Below, piece by piece: positions 17,504 to 27,701 of a DNA stretch of 60,979 nt. Numbering within the stretch: the stretch's first letter is position 1; every line of letters begins with the position of its first letter. The stretch comes from Streptococcaceae bacterium (GTDB lineage Bacteria; Bacillota; Bacilli; Lactobacillales; Streptococcaceae), in the NCBI GenBank assembly GCA_031270325.1, contig JAISXW010000022.1, positions 1 through 60,979 on the forward strand, in the 5' to 3' direction. Under the pieces are notes generated by a model, which had not been told where the DNA came from, ran no database searches, and saw only the letters and a list, made by a program, of their open reading frames with translations. The position numbers and the translations under genes were made by a program.

Positions 17504-18796
17504 TCACAAGCCGATCCGTTCAAACACTTCATCGACACGACTCGCATAGTAACTGGGATCAAATAGTTCATCAATTTCAGCTGTTGTCAAAACTGAGGTC
17601 ACTTTTTCGTCAGATAGGAGCTGCGGTTTGAAGTCTACTTGATTGTCCCATGAATAAGCGGTTTTAGGCTGTACCAAATCATAGGCTTCCTCACGTGTCA
17701 TCCCTTTTTCAATCAATTTGAGCATGACCCGTTGACTATAAATCAAGCCAAACGTACTGTTCATGTTGCGAATCATATTCTCGGGGAAGACGGTCAGGTT
17801 CTTGACGATATTACCAAAACGATTGAGCATGTAGTTCATCAAAATGGTCGTATCTGGTGTGATAATCCGTTCAGCTGAGCTGTGTGAGATGTCACGTTCG
17901 TGCCATAAAGCAATATTTTCATAAGCAGTCACCGCATGACCACGGATTACCCGTGCCAGACCCGTCATGTTTTCGGAACCAATCGGGTTACGTTTGTGCG
18001 GCATAGCAGAGCTGCCTTTTTGACCTTTGGCGAAAAATTCCTCGACTTCACGTTGCTCAGACTTTTGTAAGCCACGGATTTCAGTCGCCATCCGCTCAAT
18101 AGATGAGGCGATGATGGCAAGCGTTGAGAAGTATTCGGCATGGAGATCACGTGGCAAGACTTGCGTTGAAATCTCTTGCGCTCGGATACCCAGTTTCTCT
18201 GTCACATAGGCTTCCACAAATGGTGGGATGTTGGCAAAGTTACCGACTGCACCCGAAATCTTGCCGGCCTCGACACCTTTAGCCGCATGTTCAAAACGTT
18301 CGATGTTGCGCTTCATTTCAGAATACCAAGTCGCTAATTTCAAGCCAAAGGTTGTTGGCTCAGCGTGGACGCCGTGTGTCCGACCCATCATGATCGTCAG
18401 TTTATGCTCACGTGCCTTATCGGCAATGATGGCAATAAAGCGGTCAAGATCGGCACGTAAGATGTCATTAGCTTGTTTGAACAAATAACCATAAGCCGTA
18501 TCAACAACATCGGTCGAGGTCAAGCCATAGTGCACCCACTTGCGCTCCTCGCCAAGACTTTCAGAAACCGAACGTGTGAATGCCACGACATCATGACGGG
18601 TTTCCTGTTCGATTTCGAGAATGCGTGCGACATCAAACTTGGCATGCTTGCGAATCTTTGCGACATCTTCTTTAGGGATTTCACCCAATTCTGCCCAAGC
18701 TTCATCGGCAAGGATCTCGACTTCAAGCCAAGCTTGATATTTATTTTCTTCTGTCCAGATGGCAGACATTTCGGGGCGTGAATAACGTTCTAACAT
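17504..18796 (-). CDS. purB: Adenylosuccinate lyase
   Basis: Cleaves SAICAR in IMP synthesis and adenylosuccinate in AMP synthesis. 430 residues; the fumarase/aspartase superfamily signature [14 protein letters not shown] is intact, as are the TSTDV and [14 protein letters not shown] segments containing active-site residues. Last gene of the purD-purE-purK-purB cluster, 20 nt after purK. Confidence 0.96.
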   Translation of the reverse strand: MLERYSRPEMSAIWTEENKYQAWLEVEILADEAWAELGEIPKEDVAKIRKHAKFDVARILEIEQETRHDVVAFTRSVSESLGEERKWVHYGLTSTDVVDTAYGYLFKQANDILRADLDRFIAIIADKAREHKLTIMMGRTHGVHAEPTTFGLKLATWYSEMKRNIERFEHAAKGVEAGKISGAVGNFANIPPFVEAYVTEKLGIRAQEISTQVLPRDLHAEYFSTLAIIASSIERMATEIRGLQKSEQREVEEFFAKGQKGSSAMPHKRNPIGSENMTGLARVIRGHAVTAYENIALWHERDISHSSAERIITPDTTILMNYMLNRFGNIVKNLTVFPENMIRNMNSTFGLIYSQRVMLKLIEKGMTREEAYDLVQPKTAYSWDNQVDFKPQLLSDEKVTSVLTTAEIDELFDPSYYASRVDEVFERIGL

Positions 18797-18816
18797 GATG
18801 AGTTGTTCCTTTTCTC

Positions 18817-19884
18817 TTATAATTTTATCGCACAGTCATCGGTCAATACGGTCACATGACCCATCTTGCGATTTTCCTTAGCTTCGATTTTACCATACAA
18901 ATGCAGGTGGGCGCTGGGATCTGCCGTAACATATTGTTGGGCAGCTGCCACGTCTTGTCCTAAGACTTGGAGCATAACTGCCGGTGCCAACAAGGTTACT
19001 TTTGGCAATGGCTCAGCCAACACGCCTCGGATATGCAGGTCAAACTGTGAAAAATCACAGGCTTCAATCGTGGCATGACCAGAATTATGAGGGCGCGGTG
19101 CGATTTCATTGACCAAAATATCGTGTTCGGTCACAAACATTTCAACACACAAAGTCCCAGATAAGCATAGCGACTGTGCAATTTTCAAAGCCATAGCAGC
19201 CGCTTCTTCTGCCAGATAGGTTGAAATTCGGGCAGGCATAATCGTTTTATCCAGTATATTGTGACGGTGGAGATTTTCACAGACTGGGAAAACCGAAAAC
19301 TCTGTCCCGTTACCTGAGATGATGACCGATATTTCCTTCAGAAAGTCAACAAATGCTTCGCTGACACAGGGCTGAGCGCTTGCCAAGTCTTTTGCCCTTT
19401 CCAAATCTTCCGCAGTCGCCACCACGACTTGACCGTGACCGTCATACCCCCCTGTTGCTGTTTTGACGACATGCTTGTGGGACAGGTCGAGCTTGTCAAG
19501 GTCAGCGGCTGTTTCAATCACTTGATAAGGGGCGACTCTGACACCCACCTTTGCCAAAAATGCTTTTTCAAAGATTCGATTTTGAGCAATCCGCAACAAG
19601 TCTAACCCTTGAGGTAACTTAGTCGCATAAGGCGCCAAAGCATCAGCTGAGACATTCTCAAACTCATAGGTCAAGACATCCGAACGTGCCGCCAATTCAG
19701 CAATCGCTGCTGTGTCATCGTAGGCTGCCACAATCTGCTCCGCTACTTGCGAGGCAGGACAGGTCGGATCAGGGTCAAGGGTCAAGACACGATAGCCTTG
19801 ATAGATAGCTGAGATGGCCATCATCTGTCCTAGTTGACCGCCACCAATAATGCCAATTGTTTTGCTATTCGTCAAGGGCATCAC
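18817..19884 (-). CDS. purK: 5-(carboxyamino)imidazole ribonucleotide synthase
   Basis: ATP-grasp enzyme that carboxylates AIR to N5-CAIR. About 355 residues; N-terminal [13 protein letters not shown] loop, ATP-grasp region with [14 protein letters not shown], and [17 protein letters not shown] near the metal site are visible. Starts with two Met codons and overlaps the purE 3' end by 20 nt, suggesting translational coupling with the next enzyme in the pathway. Confidence 0.95.
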   Translation of the reverse strand: MMPLTNSKTIGIIGGGQLGQMMAISAIYQGYRVLTLDPDPTCPASQVAEQIVAAYDDTAAIAELAARSDVLTYEFENVSADALAPYATKLPQGLDLLRIAQNRIFEKAFLAKVGVRVAPYQVIETAADLDKLDLSHKHVVKTATGGYDGHGQVVVATAEDLERAKDLASAQPCVSEAFVDFLKEISVIISGNGTEFSVFPVCENLHRHNILDKTIMPARISTYLAEEAAAMALKIAQSLCLSGTLCVEMFVTEHDILVNEIAPRPHNSGHATIEACDFSQFDLHIRGVLAEPLPKVTLLAPAVMLQVLGQDVAAAQQYVTADPSAHLHLYGKIEAKENRKMGHVTVLTDDCAIKL

Positions 19885-20362
19885 TACTTTCTATTGCTGC
19901 TTCTCTTTGATCGTCTCGAAATTTGGTCAAGCGATTCGCCAAATCATCATCTGTAATCGCTAAAATCTGCAAGGCATAAAGACCAGCATTTTGTGCACCC
20001 GCCTCACCAATCGACATGGTCGCCACTGGGACACCACCTGGCATTTGAACGATAGATAGGAGGGAATCCAGACCGTTCAAGGCACGTGATTTGACTGGCA
20101 CACCGATGACTGGCAAGGTTGTCTTGGCCGCTACCATCCCCGGCAAATGTGCTGCACCTCCAGCACCGGCAATGATGACCTCAATCCCTCTAGCTCGTGC
20201 CTTCTCTGCAAAGTCAAACATCAGATCAGGGGTACGATGGGCTGACACAACTTTTTTCTCATAGGCTATCCCAAATAAGTCTAAGACACCGGCAGCTTTT
20301 TTCATGGTTTCCCAATCAGACTTACTGCCCATAATAATCGCTACTTTAGCTGAGTTAAACAT
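19865..20362 (-). CDS. purE: N5-carboxyaminoimidazole ribonucleotide mutase
   Basis: Class I PurE, which rearranges N5-CAIR to CAIR. 165 residues; N-terminal [10 protein letters not shown] loop, SAHRTP, and [11 protein letters not shown] segments of the active site are intact. Overlaps purD by 8 nt and purK by 20 nt in one operon. Confidence 0.96.
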   Translation of the reverse strand: MFNSAKVAIIMGSKSDWETMKKAAGVLDLFGIAYEKKVVSAHRTPDLMFDFAEKARARGIEVIIAGAGGAAHLPGMVAAKTTLPVIGVPVKSRALNGLDSLLSIVQMPGGVPVATMSIGEAGAQNAGLYALQILAITDDDLANRLTKFRDDQREAAIESSDALDE

Positions 20363-21605
20363 TTGCTTTATCCCCGATATCCTTTCTGTAAAAGAGACCT
20401 GTCGTCTCTTGTGCTGTTAATTGTTGGTAAATCTTGTCTTGAGCCTGAGCGACAGTGTCAGCTGTTGTCGCAAGGAGATAGACGCGACCACCATTGGTCA
20501 CGAGCTGACCTCCTTCTGCTGCCACACCGGCGTAATATGTGATGATCTCTCCTGTCGTTTGCTCAGGCACTGGCACACCTTTGACATAAGCACCCGGATA
20601 ACCATCAGATGCCACGACCACGCCTAAGGTCACACCGTCATGACGCCAAGTAAAATCAGGCACTTGATCGGCTAATAAGTCTCGGATATTGACTGCAAAG
20701 TCAGAGGTCAAGCGTGGTAAAATAACCTGTGTTTCAGGATCGCCAAAACGTGCGTTGAACTCAATAACCTTAGGCCCCTCAGCTGTTAGGATTAGCCCAG
20801 CATAGAGAATCCCCGTATAAGACCGACCTTCTGTTATCATTCCCTCAACAACAGGTTTGATAATCGTGGCAACCGCTGTGTCAACGACTGATTGGGGCAA
20901 ATGTGGGACTGGCGCATAAGCCCCCATACCGCCTGTATTTGGCCCCTTATCCCCATCAAAAGCCCGCTTATGATCTTGGGCAGTTGGCATAATATAAAAT
21001 TTGTCGCCTTTGACAAAAGCAAATAATGAAAATTCCTCGCCTGCCAGAAACTCCTCGACAATTACCCGAGACTTACCGAATTTATTCTCCTCTAAGACCT
21101 CACGGGTAAAGTCAATCGCTTCAGCGACAGTTTCAGCGACGACTACCCCTTTACCGAGGGCTAAACCGTCAGCCTTGATGACAATTGGCGCACCTTTTGC
21201 TTGGATATAACTAGCTGCCGCCGCAAAGTCACTAAAGGTTTGATGGTCAGCTGTTGGCACACCGTATCGCTTCATGATTTGCTTGGCAAAGTCTTTCGAC
21301 CACTCTAACTCTGCTGCTGCTTGACTTGGGCCAAAAATCGCCAAACCTGCTGCTTGGAAATCATCAACAATCCCAGCAGCCAAAGCATCATCTGGTCCAA
21401 CAAAGGTATAAGCAACCCCAGCGGTCTGCGCAAAGTCAATCAAATCAGCATGCTGATCAATCGAGAGCGCCACCGTTTCAATCCCATCTAAACGCATGCC
21501 AGCATTGCCTGGTGCAGCATAAACTGTCGTGACCTCTGGACTATCTAGTATTTTTTTAGCAATGGCGTGCTCACGCCCACCCGAACCGATGACAAGTATT
21601 TTCAA
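20355..21605 (-). CDS. purD: Phosphoribosylamine-glycine ligase (GAR synthetase)
   Basis: ATP-grasp ligase joining glycine and phosphoribosylamine. 416 residues; N-terminal [15 protein letters not shown]-binding [16 protein letters not shown], and the metal-binding [14 protein letters not shown] are present. First gene of the purDEKB cluster, preceded by an extended -10 promoter and a PurBox. Confidence 0.96.
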   Translation of the reverse strand: MKILVIGSGGREHAIAKKILDSPEVTTVYAAPGNAGMRLDGIETVALSIDQHADLIDFAQTAGVAYTFVGPDDALAAGIVDDFQAAGLAIFGPSQAAAELEWSKDFAKQIMKRYGVPTADHQTFSDFAAAASYIQAKGAPIVIKADGLALGKGVVVAETVAEAIDFTREVLEENKFGKSRVIVEEFLAGEEFSLFAFVKGDKFYIMPTAQDHKRAFDGDKGPNTGGMGAYAPVPHLPQSVVDTAVATIIKPVVEGMITEGRSYTGILYAGLILTAEGPKVIEFNARFGDPETQVILPRLTSDFAVNIRDLLADQVPDFTWRHDGVTLGVVVASDGYPGAYVKGVPVPEQTTGEIITYYAGVAAEGGQLVTNGGRVYLLATTADTVAQAQDKIYQQLTAQETTGLFYRKDIGDKANV

Positions 21606-21637
21606 GATGATTTGTCCTTTTCTCTCTATTTTGTTTC

Positions 21638-21714
21638 ATTTTATCATGATTTTGAGCAAATATCGTCAAACAGCAGACAAAAAACCGACTGCACGCTTAG
21701 AACGTTCGGTTTTT
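21638..21714 (-). promoter_or_regulatory. purD promoter with PurBox
   Basis: On the minus strand, AAAAACCGAACGTT (21714-21701) fits the lactococcal PurBox AWWWCCGAACWWT with one mismatch. An extended -10 TGATAAAAT lies at 21646-21638 with no good -35. The box centre is about 76 nt upstream of the predicted start site (about 21631), the spacing known for PurR-activated promoters in Lactococcus. An inverted repeat (AAAAACCGA/TCGGTTTTT) overlaps the box. Confidence 0.75.
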
Positions 21715-21959
21715 ATTGACGACTTGCCCACCTATCTCATCAAAATAAAATAGGAAACACAACTGATCGGACTGAAACTAGCAACGCTTGGCTAGGTAAG
21801 CAAGCTATCGGACTTTTTAACAAGACATAATCGCAATGTTTAAGTCCTATCGCAAGACTAACACTGACTTGTCAACGCCAATGCTAATGCTTTTTGCTTG
21901 GCGCTCTCCCTTCCGAAGACAAATTTTAGTCTTGTTTTGATACTGATTGCTCTGATTAA

Positions 21960-22211
21960 GAGCAATTTCCTCTAAATTAGAGGAATGTTTCCCTAAATCA
22001 ACGCAATGTTCCTCTAAATCAGCGCAATGTTTCTCTAAATTAGAGGAATGTTTAGCTTATTAAGTGCATTGTTCTAGCAAATAGGTACAATGTTCTACCT
22101 AAAAGGTAGGATGTTCTAGCAAATAGGTACAATCTTTAACCTATTAGGTAGGATGTTCTAGCTAAAAGGTACAATCTTTAACCTATTAGGTACAATGTTC
22201 CACCTAATAAG
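21960..22211. repeat. 21-bp tandem array 3 (12 units)
   Basis: Exactly twelve 21-bp units. The first five carry CTCTAAATTAG/AGGAATGTTT cores; the last seven carry AATGTTCTAGCAAATAGG cores with alternate GTAC and GTAGG junctions, again a 42-bp alternation. TAG and TAA codons occur throughout, so this array is non-coding. It occupies the intergenic region between the divergent purD and membrane-protein promoters; no gene is seen from 21715 to 22355. Confidence 0.85.
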
Positions 22212-22288
22212 TTGGCAAGCTTCCTTTGGCTCACCACAGAAGCCCGCCTCAGCCTCAGATATGGCTTTATTTCTTACCTTGTTTGTTG

Positions 22289-22294
22289 TATAAT
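22289..22294 (+). promoter_or_regulatory. -10 box of the membrane-protein gene
   Basis: TATAAT with a poor -35 (TTTATT, 17 nt upstream). The ORF starts 62 nt downstream behind AAAGGAG. Confidence 0.5.
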
Positions 22295-22355
22295 GACCAA
22301 TGTAGAGACATTGTAATGATTGTTAATGTGATGATTATGTAAAGGAGAACCTATT

Positions 22356-23060
22356 ATGGAAATCACTTCTAAAGCACAAGCTCATGACTACGTCATCGGG
22401 CAAAACGTCCAACAAAACACTTTGCTGACCAAGGTCAATGGTATTGGCATCAGTGCCACCTTTTTATTCTGGAGCTTCTTTGAGTTCCTGATCGGCATGA
22501 GCAAAAACAGTGAAGGAGTTGAAGTCATTGCTTTTATCCAGCTTATGCTTGGTGTATTCGCCTTAGTTTACGCCTTACATTTGCGACACGACAATGACTT
22601 ATTGATCAAAAACACTTTCTTGACTTTCAGTATTCAACTCGTGCTACTCGCAGCTTTTCTGCAAGGACTTATCTTAATCCTTGCGCTTACGATGCTTCAC
22701 ACAACTTTACCCCTCACCCTATTTTTACTACCGTCTGCCCTCTTCATCCTTGCCTTCTTGGTTTTTTATCTGGTGGTTAAAAACGTCTTTGCCAATATGA
22801 AGCCAAGAGGGAATGCTGCTGCTGGCCAAGCACGGCCTAAGAGTTGGGGCTACTTTGTTATCGTTCTCATCATCGGTACGGCTGTTTCAAAGGGAATCAA
22901 TGGCTCAAAAGCGCTGTCAACTGGCTCTGGAGAGGTATTCGGCGTACTCATATTTGGTGCAGTACTGCTTCTCTTACTGGGTTTCTTACTTGCCTTGATG
23001 TTGACTAAGTACCATGTCGCAAAATCTTGGGATATTGATCTCAACGAACTCTATAACTAA
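22356..23060 (+). CDS. Membrane protein of unknown function
   Basis: 234 residues with six predicted hydrophobic segments (about residues 30-48, 62-78, 90-115, 122-145, 167-182 and 198-218), short charged N- and C-termini, and no signal peptide. I do not recognise the family. A good AAAGGAG ribosome site precedes the ATG and a strong terminator follows. It stands alone between array 3 and the phase-variable gene on the other strand. Confidence 0.7.
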   Translation: MEITSKAQAHDYVIGQNVQQNTLLTKVNGIGISATFLFWSFFEFLIGMSKNSEGVEVIAFIQLMLGVFALVYALHLRHDNDLLIKNTFLTFSIQLVLLAAFLQGLILILALTMLHTTLPLTLFLLPSALFILAFLVFYLVVKNVFANMKPRGNAAAGQARPKSWGYFVIVLIIGTAVSKGINGSKALSTGSGEVFGVLIFGAVLLLLLGFLLALMLTKYHVAKSWDIDLNELYN

Positions 23061-23075
23061 TCCTCTGATCAGGAT

Positions 23076-23118
23076 AAGACAAAAAGCGAACTGCTGACCA
23101 GTTCGCTTTTTTGTCTTG
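23076..23118 (+). terminator. Terminator after the membrane-protein gene
   Basis: AAAAAGCGAACTG / CAGTTCGCTTTTT with a 5-nt loop, extended outside by AAGAC/GTCTT, and ending in a six-T run. The A-run on the other side may also let it act on the minus-strand gene ending at 23179. Confidence 0.88.
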
Positions 23119-23178
23119 ATCTTTTTTTGATAGCTATACTTCAGCTACCTTGATATCAAAGCTGACTGTCCCTTTCCT

Positions 23179-24477
23179 TTACTGAAGTGTCACCACTAAA
23201 GCGGGGCGGACCGGCCGAGTATCGCCCACACCCTTGTTGTTGCTGAAGCCGCCTTCGAAGACATTGCCCGCAAGCGTATAGAAGTTGCCGGCCGACCGAA
23301 GCCAAAAACTATTCGGGGTATTGTCTGGGAATTTTAACAAATCACTGCTGTTACTACCAAATAGCCCCATGGTACTGTTGATGTCGCCATAAGAGAGCGC
23401 AAAGGCATGATCGGAGCCACCTAAGGTCGTTTTAAAGTTGGTATCTTTGTAATAATTAGACCATGTGCCGCTATTGTAAGTCCAAGATAGACTGTTAGTA
23501 GTATTAAACTCTGCTAAAGTCGGATTGTGGAGGTCGACCGCATTGACGTATTGGGCATCAGCGCTATTGGCGATGAAGTGGTCGTAGTAATTGTCAATAC
23601 TGCTTTTGAGCTGGCTAGCCTCATAGCCGTTGGTGCCATCACTAGCGAAATAGGTCGTCTGACTTTCATGGAATTTGATTGCTTTATTAGCTGTATCTGT
23701 TCCACTACTGCCGTCTGAGGACATTTCTTTTTCACTTAAGGCAGCTTTCTTAATAATCAGCGCTTGATAGCCAGGGACGGTGTCGTCAATATCCGGCGCC
23801 AGAATCCGCCAAGTCGCATCCGCAAAGGTAATCTCCTCGCCTGCTTCTGGCGCAACAGTAATCGTGAAATTGGCTGTTCCTGTATAAGTACCAGAAAATT
23901 TCGGTGTCCCGCTTACTGAGAAGAAAAGGTCTTGCGACACATCGTCACCGGTTGCGCCGGCTGATACTTTGACAAAGCGTGTGCCGTCATTTGCCACTAC
24001 ATCACCTGTCGAACCATCTTTATTAACCGTATAGCTGACACCGGTGCTATCACCTGCTGTCGTCAGCTTCCGGCTTTGACCTGCGGCGAGGGCGACCGAC
24101 AGCACATTGCCCGGCGGAATTTTCAAGTCTTCCCCTGTCTTAATTGTCACCCTGCCAGTTGCTGTCCCACTGGCAGATAAGTCAATCTCCTGCGGAATGG
24201 TCACCGTGTACTTCCGATCTGACTCGTAGCTGACAGGGGTTGCCCCAGAGTATCCTGTAATATCATCCGCCAAGACAGGTTGCAAGGTCGTAGGCAGCAG
24301 CAAGCCCACTAAAGCCAAGCCGATCAGGCACTTACCTTTTCCGCCTAAGTTTTGTGCGACTGCTAACAACCGCAGCCGCAACTTAGAAAAAAATAAGTTA
24401 GCCGTTCGTTCGTTCGTTCGTTCGTTCGTTCGTTCGTTCGTTCGTTCAAGTGAATCATCCCCTGTCTCCTTTGTCAA
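23179..24477 (-). CDS. Phase-variable secreted protein with C-terminal DUF6273-like domain
   Basis: 432 residues as an open frame. After the repeat-encoded E-R-T-N region comes a signal peptide (CLIGLALVGLLLPTTLQPVLA, cleavage near residue 70), a beta-rich N-terminal half (about 75-215), and a C-terminal domain ending in FWLRSAGN...RPVRPALVVTLQ, typical of DUF6273. The long frame uses TTG at 24477, which overlaps the AAAGGAG ribosome site. The better-placed ATG at 24458 (7 nt after that site) is in another frame and, with the present 11 GTTC units, meets a stop shortly after the tract. With 9 or 12 units it would read into the secreted protein. So the gene appears OFF, or weakly expressed from TTG, in this sequence. 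Function unknown. Confidence 0.75.
   Translation of the reverse strand: MTKETGDDSLERTNERTNERTNERTANLFFSKLRLRLLAVAQNLGGKGKCLIGLALVGLLLPTTLQPVLADDITGYSGATPVSYESDRKYTVTIPQEIDLSASGTATGRVTIKTGEDLKIPPGNVLSVALAAGQSRKLTTAGDSTGVSYTVNKDGSTGDVVANDGTRFVKVSAGATGDDVSQDLFFSVSGTPKFSGTYTGTANFTITVAPEAGEEITFADATWRILAPDIDDTVPGYQALIIKKAALSEKEMSSDGSSGTDTANKAIKFHESQTTYFASDGTNGYEASQLKSSIDNYYDHFIANSADAQYVNAVDLHNPTLAEFNTTNSLSWTYNSGTWSNYYKDTNFKTTLGGSDHAFALSYGDINSTMGLFGSNSSDLLKFPDNTPNSFWLRSAGNFYTLAGNVFEGGFSNNKGVGDTRPVRPALVVTLQ
24404..24447. repeat. GTTC tetranucleotide tract, 11 copies
   Basis: Eleven perfect units within the 5' end of the minus-strand secreted-protein gene, ten codons after the TTG and three after the ATG. 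Each change of one unit shifts frame by one base. Confidence 0.97.
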
Positions 24478-24508
24478 GTGTTTTCTTGTTTAAAATTATT
24501 ATAGTTTT

Positions 24509-24537
24509 ATTATATGCCTATTTGAAAACGTTGTCAA
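24509..24537 (-). promoter_or_regulatory. Consensus promoter of the phase-variable secreted protein
   Basis: TTGACA (24537-24532), 17 nt, TATAAT (24514-24509) on the minus strand, perfect consensus. About 130 bp around this promoter are similar to 69-205 in the first locus. Confidence 0.88.
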
Positions 24538-24652
24538 GTATTCATCTCACACAAACTCCCTTTAGTTAGACCGAGTTTGTCGTGAGTTTTTACCCAGCAA
24601 CGCCTCCAATCCATCGCTAACCGGTTACCATATTGCTTATTACCTCTCATTC

Positions 24653-24699
24653 ACAAGCAAAACCACTTCATCTCGACTGAAGTGGTTTTGCTTGTTTTT
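24653..24699. terminator. Terminator-like 17-bp hairpin after recD2
   Basis: CAAGCAAAACCACTTCA (24654-24670) / TGAAGTGGTTTTGCTTG (24678-24694). The T-run follows on the plus strand, yet the gene that needs a terminator here is recD2 on the minus strand, so the direction is uncertain. Confidence 0.7.
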
Positions 24700-24714
24700 G
24701 TCAAACATCAAACT

Positions 24715-27093
24715 TTAACCAAAAATCTCAAAGTCCGTGGCTTGCATGCCGATCATGGGATCAATGTTCGGAATCATCTCTGCTGTCAAGATCGCCGGTC
24801 CAGTCTCTGGGACAGGAGAAACCACTCGAGCGACTAGGGCCTGATTTCCCTCCTCTGTCTTGACCTTGTCCTGTCCTGATACACCAAATCTTGCCAACAA
24901 ATTAGTCTTGCGGTTAGCCCCTTGACGTGCAACTGCCGCCTCAAAACTCCGACTTTCCCCCAGCAAAATCAAGGTTTGCTTGGCACGTGTGATGGCGGTA
25001 TAGAGGAGATTACGAACTAACATCCGGCTATAACTCGAGACCATCGGCACGATGACACTGGCAAATTCACTCCCCTGTGATTTGTGGATCGACATGGCAT
25101 AGGCGAGTGTGATCTTGTACCATTCGCCACGTGGGTAGCTGACTGCATTGCCGTCAAAGCTCATGACAATCTCGTCTTGTTTAGACTCAGTGTATTTGGC
25201 TGGGACTAGCTCGGTAATCTCGCCAATATCTCCATTAAAGACGTCCAGAGCAGCCTCATTGACCAGATGGAGCACCTTATCGCCTTGCCGAAAGATCATG
25301 TCTTGAAAAGCAAATTCTAGCCGATCATCTAGTGGATTAAAGAGATTTTGCAGCACTTGATTGATATGATTGATCCCCGCCACCCCCTTATACATTGGAA
25401 TCAGCACTTGCAAATCGAACGGATCGTAACCACGTTTGAGCCATGCTTTAGCGATTTGAGCGATATAGTCTGGGATATTGGCAGCGCTACTCTCAATATA
25501 AGATCGGTCAGCTTTCTTAGCTGTGAAATCAGCGGGTAACTGCCCTTGCTTGATAGCGTGAGCCAGATTAGTAATCGTTGACTCTTGGTCTTGACGGAAG
25601 ATTTTATCCAATCTAACCGTTGATAAGTCAGGCATTTTGAGCAAATCCGCAAAGACTTGACCCGGTCCAACAGAGGGGAGTTGATCTGCATCCCCGACTA
25701 AGATCACAGTCATTGATGGCGGAATCGCTGCGAATAATTTATTGGCCAACCAAGTATCGACCATTGAAAACTCATCAACAATCAAAAGCATCCCCGACAA
25801 CTCCTGACCAAACTCATCTTCTAAATCATCTGAATTGAGACCGAGTTGGCGGTGAATTGTCGCTGCTGGCAAGCCTGTTAATTCTGTCATACGCCGAGCT
25901 GCACGACCAGTCGGTGCGACTTGGACAATTGGAAAGACATCATCTTTATCGCGATTGCTGTCCAACTCCAGCTGGTGTAGCTGCGCATAAGCTTGAATAA
26001 TCCCTTTGATGACGGTTGTTTTCCCCGTCCCCGGACCACCTGTCAGGACAAAAAACGGCTGGGTCAACGCCTGATAGATGGCTGCTTTTTGGAGTGTATC
26101 ATAGTGAATGTCAAGCGCTGTCTCAACTTCTCGGATGATTGTCTCAAATCTCTCTGACGTGATTGCTTCTTCCGACCGCTTGGTGAGTTTTGAAACCCGT
26201 TGATAAATGCCTTCTTCTGCAAAATAAAGCGAGTTTTCAAAGATCTTGGTCTCGTCACCTTGCAGTTTGCCATCTGCCAAGAGCTGATTGAGGTTGGTTA
26301 CGACTTGGTCTGGTAAAATCTCGACATTGCGTGACCCCTCAAGTAAGGCGATCGTCTTGTCTAATAAGTCCTGCGCCTCAATATAAGTATCCCCAAGCTC
26401 CAAGGCTGTCGTCAAGACCGTGTGTCGCAAGCCGGCTTGAATCCGCGCATTGCTCGTCGCTGAAATGCCTTCTTCCTCAGCGATTTTATCAGCTTTTTTA
26501 AAGCCAACTCCCTTGATGTCGATCACCAGTTGATAGGGATTGGCTTTGATGACTGCCAAGGTCTCCTCTTTGTAACGCTCATAAATCTGAAAATTGAGCT
26601 TGCTAGGCAGCTCATATCTGGCAAGTTTCGCCAGTATTTTTTCCATGCCATGATTTTGAGCCAACCTATTGATAAAGTCCGTCAACTTTTTAGCCGACAG
26701 CACCCCAGAGAGTTGATCAGGATGATCCAAAACGCCATCAATTGTATCCTGAGGAAAAATCGCCACAATTTTCTCAGCCGTCTTTTGACCAATGCCTGGA
26801 AAATGGTCGCTAGATAGATACTTAATGAGTCCTGCACCAGAAGTCGGCAGGTCTTTTTCATAGCTTGAAACCTTCAACTGCTCGCCATATTTGGGATGGG
26901 TCGTCAAGTCGCCATAGAATTTATAGCTTTCGCCTTCGACGACATCACCGATAATCCCATTGACCACGATTTCCGAATCAGAAAAAGCGGCATTGGTATC
27001 CGTAATCGCCAGTAAAATGACCTTGTAGAAATTAGTCGGATTACTAAAAAAAATCGCTTCGATCGTGCCTGTGACATAAAGTTTATCTGCCAT
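24715..27093 (-). CDS. recD2: ATP-dependent RecD2-type DNA helicase
   Basis: 5'-to-3' superfamily 1B helicase of the RecD2/YrrC type, acting in DNA repair without RecBC. 792 residues. An N-terminal OB-like region and helix-hairpin-helix segments (FPGIGQKTAEKI, IKGVGFKKADKI) precede the motor: Walker A GGPGTGKTT, Walker B IVDEFSMVD, and late motifs VILVGDADQLPSVGPGQ, AYAMSIHKSQGSEF and LLYTAITRAK. ATG 27093 is preferred over the upstream in-frame codon at 27102. It overlaps the 3' end of the phosphoglycerate-mutase pseudogene. Confidence 0.93.
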   Translation of the reverse strand: MADKLYVTGTIEAIFFSNPTNFYKVILLAITDTNAAFSDSEIVVNGIIGDVVEGESYKFYGDLTTHPKYGEQLKVSSYEKDLPTSGAGLIKYLSSDHFPGIGQKTAEKIVAIFPQDTIDGVLDHPDQLSGVLSAKKLTDFINRLAQNHGMEKILAKLARYELPSKLNFQIYERYKEETLAVIKANPYQLVIDIKGVGFKKADKIAEEEGISATSNARIQAGLRHTVLTTALELGDTYIEAQDLLDKTIALLEGSRNVEILPDQVVTNLNQLLADGKLQGDETKIFENSLYFAEEGIYQRVSKLTKRSEEAITSERFETIIREVETALDIHYDTLQKAAIYQALTQPFFVLTGGPGTGKTTVIKGIIQAYAQLHQLELDSNRDKDDVFPIVQVAPTGRAARRMTELTGLPAATIHRQLGLNSDDLEDEFGQELSGMLLIVDEFSMVDTWLANKLFAAIPPSMTVILVGDADQLPSVGPGQVFADLLKMPDLSTVRLDKIFRQDQESTITNLAHAIKQGQLPADFTAKKADRSYIESSAANIPDYIAQIAKAWLKRGYDPFDLQVLIPMYKGVAGINHINQVLQNLFNPLDDRLEFAFQDMIFRQGDKVLHLVNEAALDVFNGDIGEITELVPAKYTESKQDEIVMSFDGNAVSYPRGEWYKITLAYAMSIHKSQGSEFASVIVPMVSSYSRMLVRNLLYTAITRAKQTLILLGESRSFEAAVARQGANRKTNLLARFGVSGQDKVKTEEGNQALVARVVSPVPETGPAILTAEMIPNIDPMIGMQATDFEIFG

Positions 27094-27701
27094 GCGTGTC
27101 ATTCCATTGTCTCAAAATATATTGCTGCCCGTCATCTTCGACAACGGTTAAGGTATTGTTGTCCAAGCCAACACCACCTGGTCGGAGTTCGCCAATCGGT
27201 GTCCCTGTCAAGAGTTTAATCGAGCTTGACAAGAAAGCCCCATGACTGACCACTAACACCTTGTCATAGTTGTGCGCTCGCAAGCCAGTCATAAACTGCT
27301 GAAAGCGCCGATAAACGTCGCTTAGATTTTCTGCACCGATCGGATTGCCCCAAAACTGTTCGGGATGATGCCGAAAAGCATTCATAATTATCAGGGTCTC
27401 TCTGGATTGCTTCGTCAATCAACATTCCCTCAAAAATCCCCAAACGCCACTCAAACAACTCTGTTTTTTTGATGATCTCACGCGGGTGTTGGTTATGTGC
27501 TGACAAGATTTTCGCCGTATCCACCGCACGTTTGGACGGACTCGAAAAGATGGCATCGAACCGAACCTCTGACAACTCATCTCCGAGCGCTGCAACCTCT
27601 AGCAAGGCCTCGGGCAATAATGGCGAATCGCCCGTCATTCCTTGTAGGCGACGTTCCTGATTCCATTGGGTCTTGCCGTGACGTACAAAATAAATTTTCA
27701 T
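27083..27701 (-). pseudogene. Histidine phosphatase (phosphoglycerate mutase family), frameshifted
   Basis: Two overlapping frames together make one gene: 27701-27264 begins with the catalytic FVRHGKTQWN motif and reads to DPDNYE, then goes out of frame; 27418-27083 supplies the rest (AFRHHPEQFWGNP...VVSHGAFLSS). The join is near 27380, where GAATGCTTTTCGG seems to contain one extra base relative to an expected GAAGCTTTTCGG. Both catalytic His regions survive, so the lesion is recent or a sequencing error. The start overlaps the trmL stop (ATGA) and the end overlaps recD2, indicating an operon. Confidence 0.8.
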
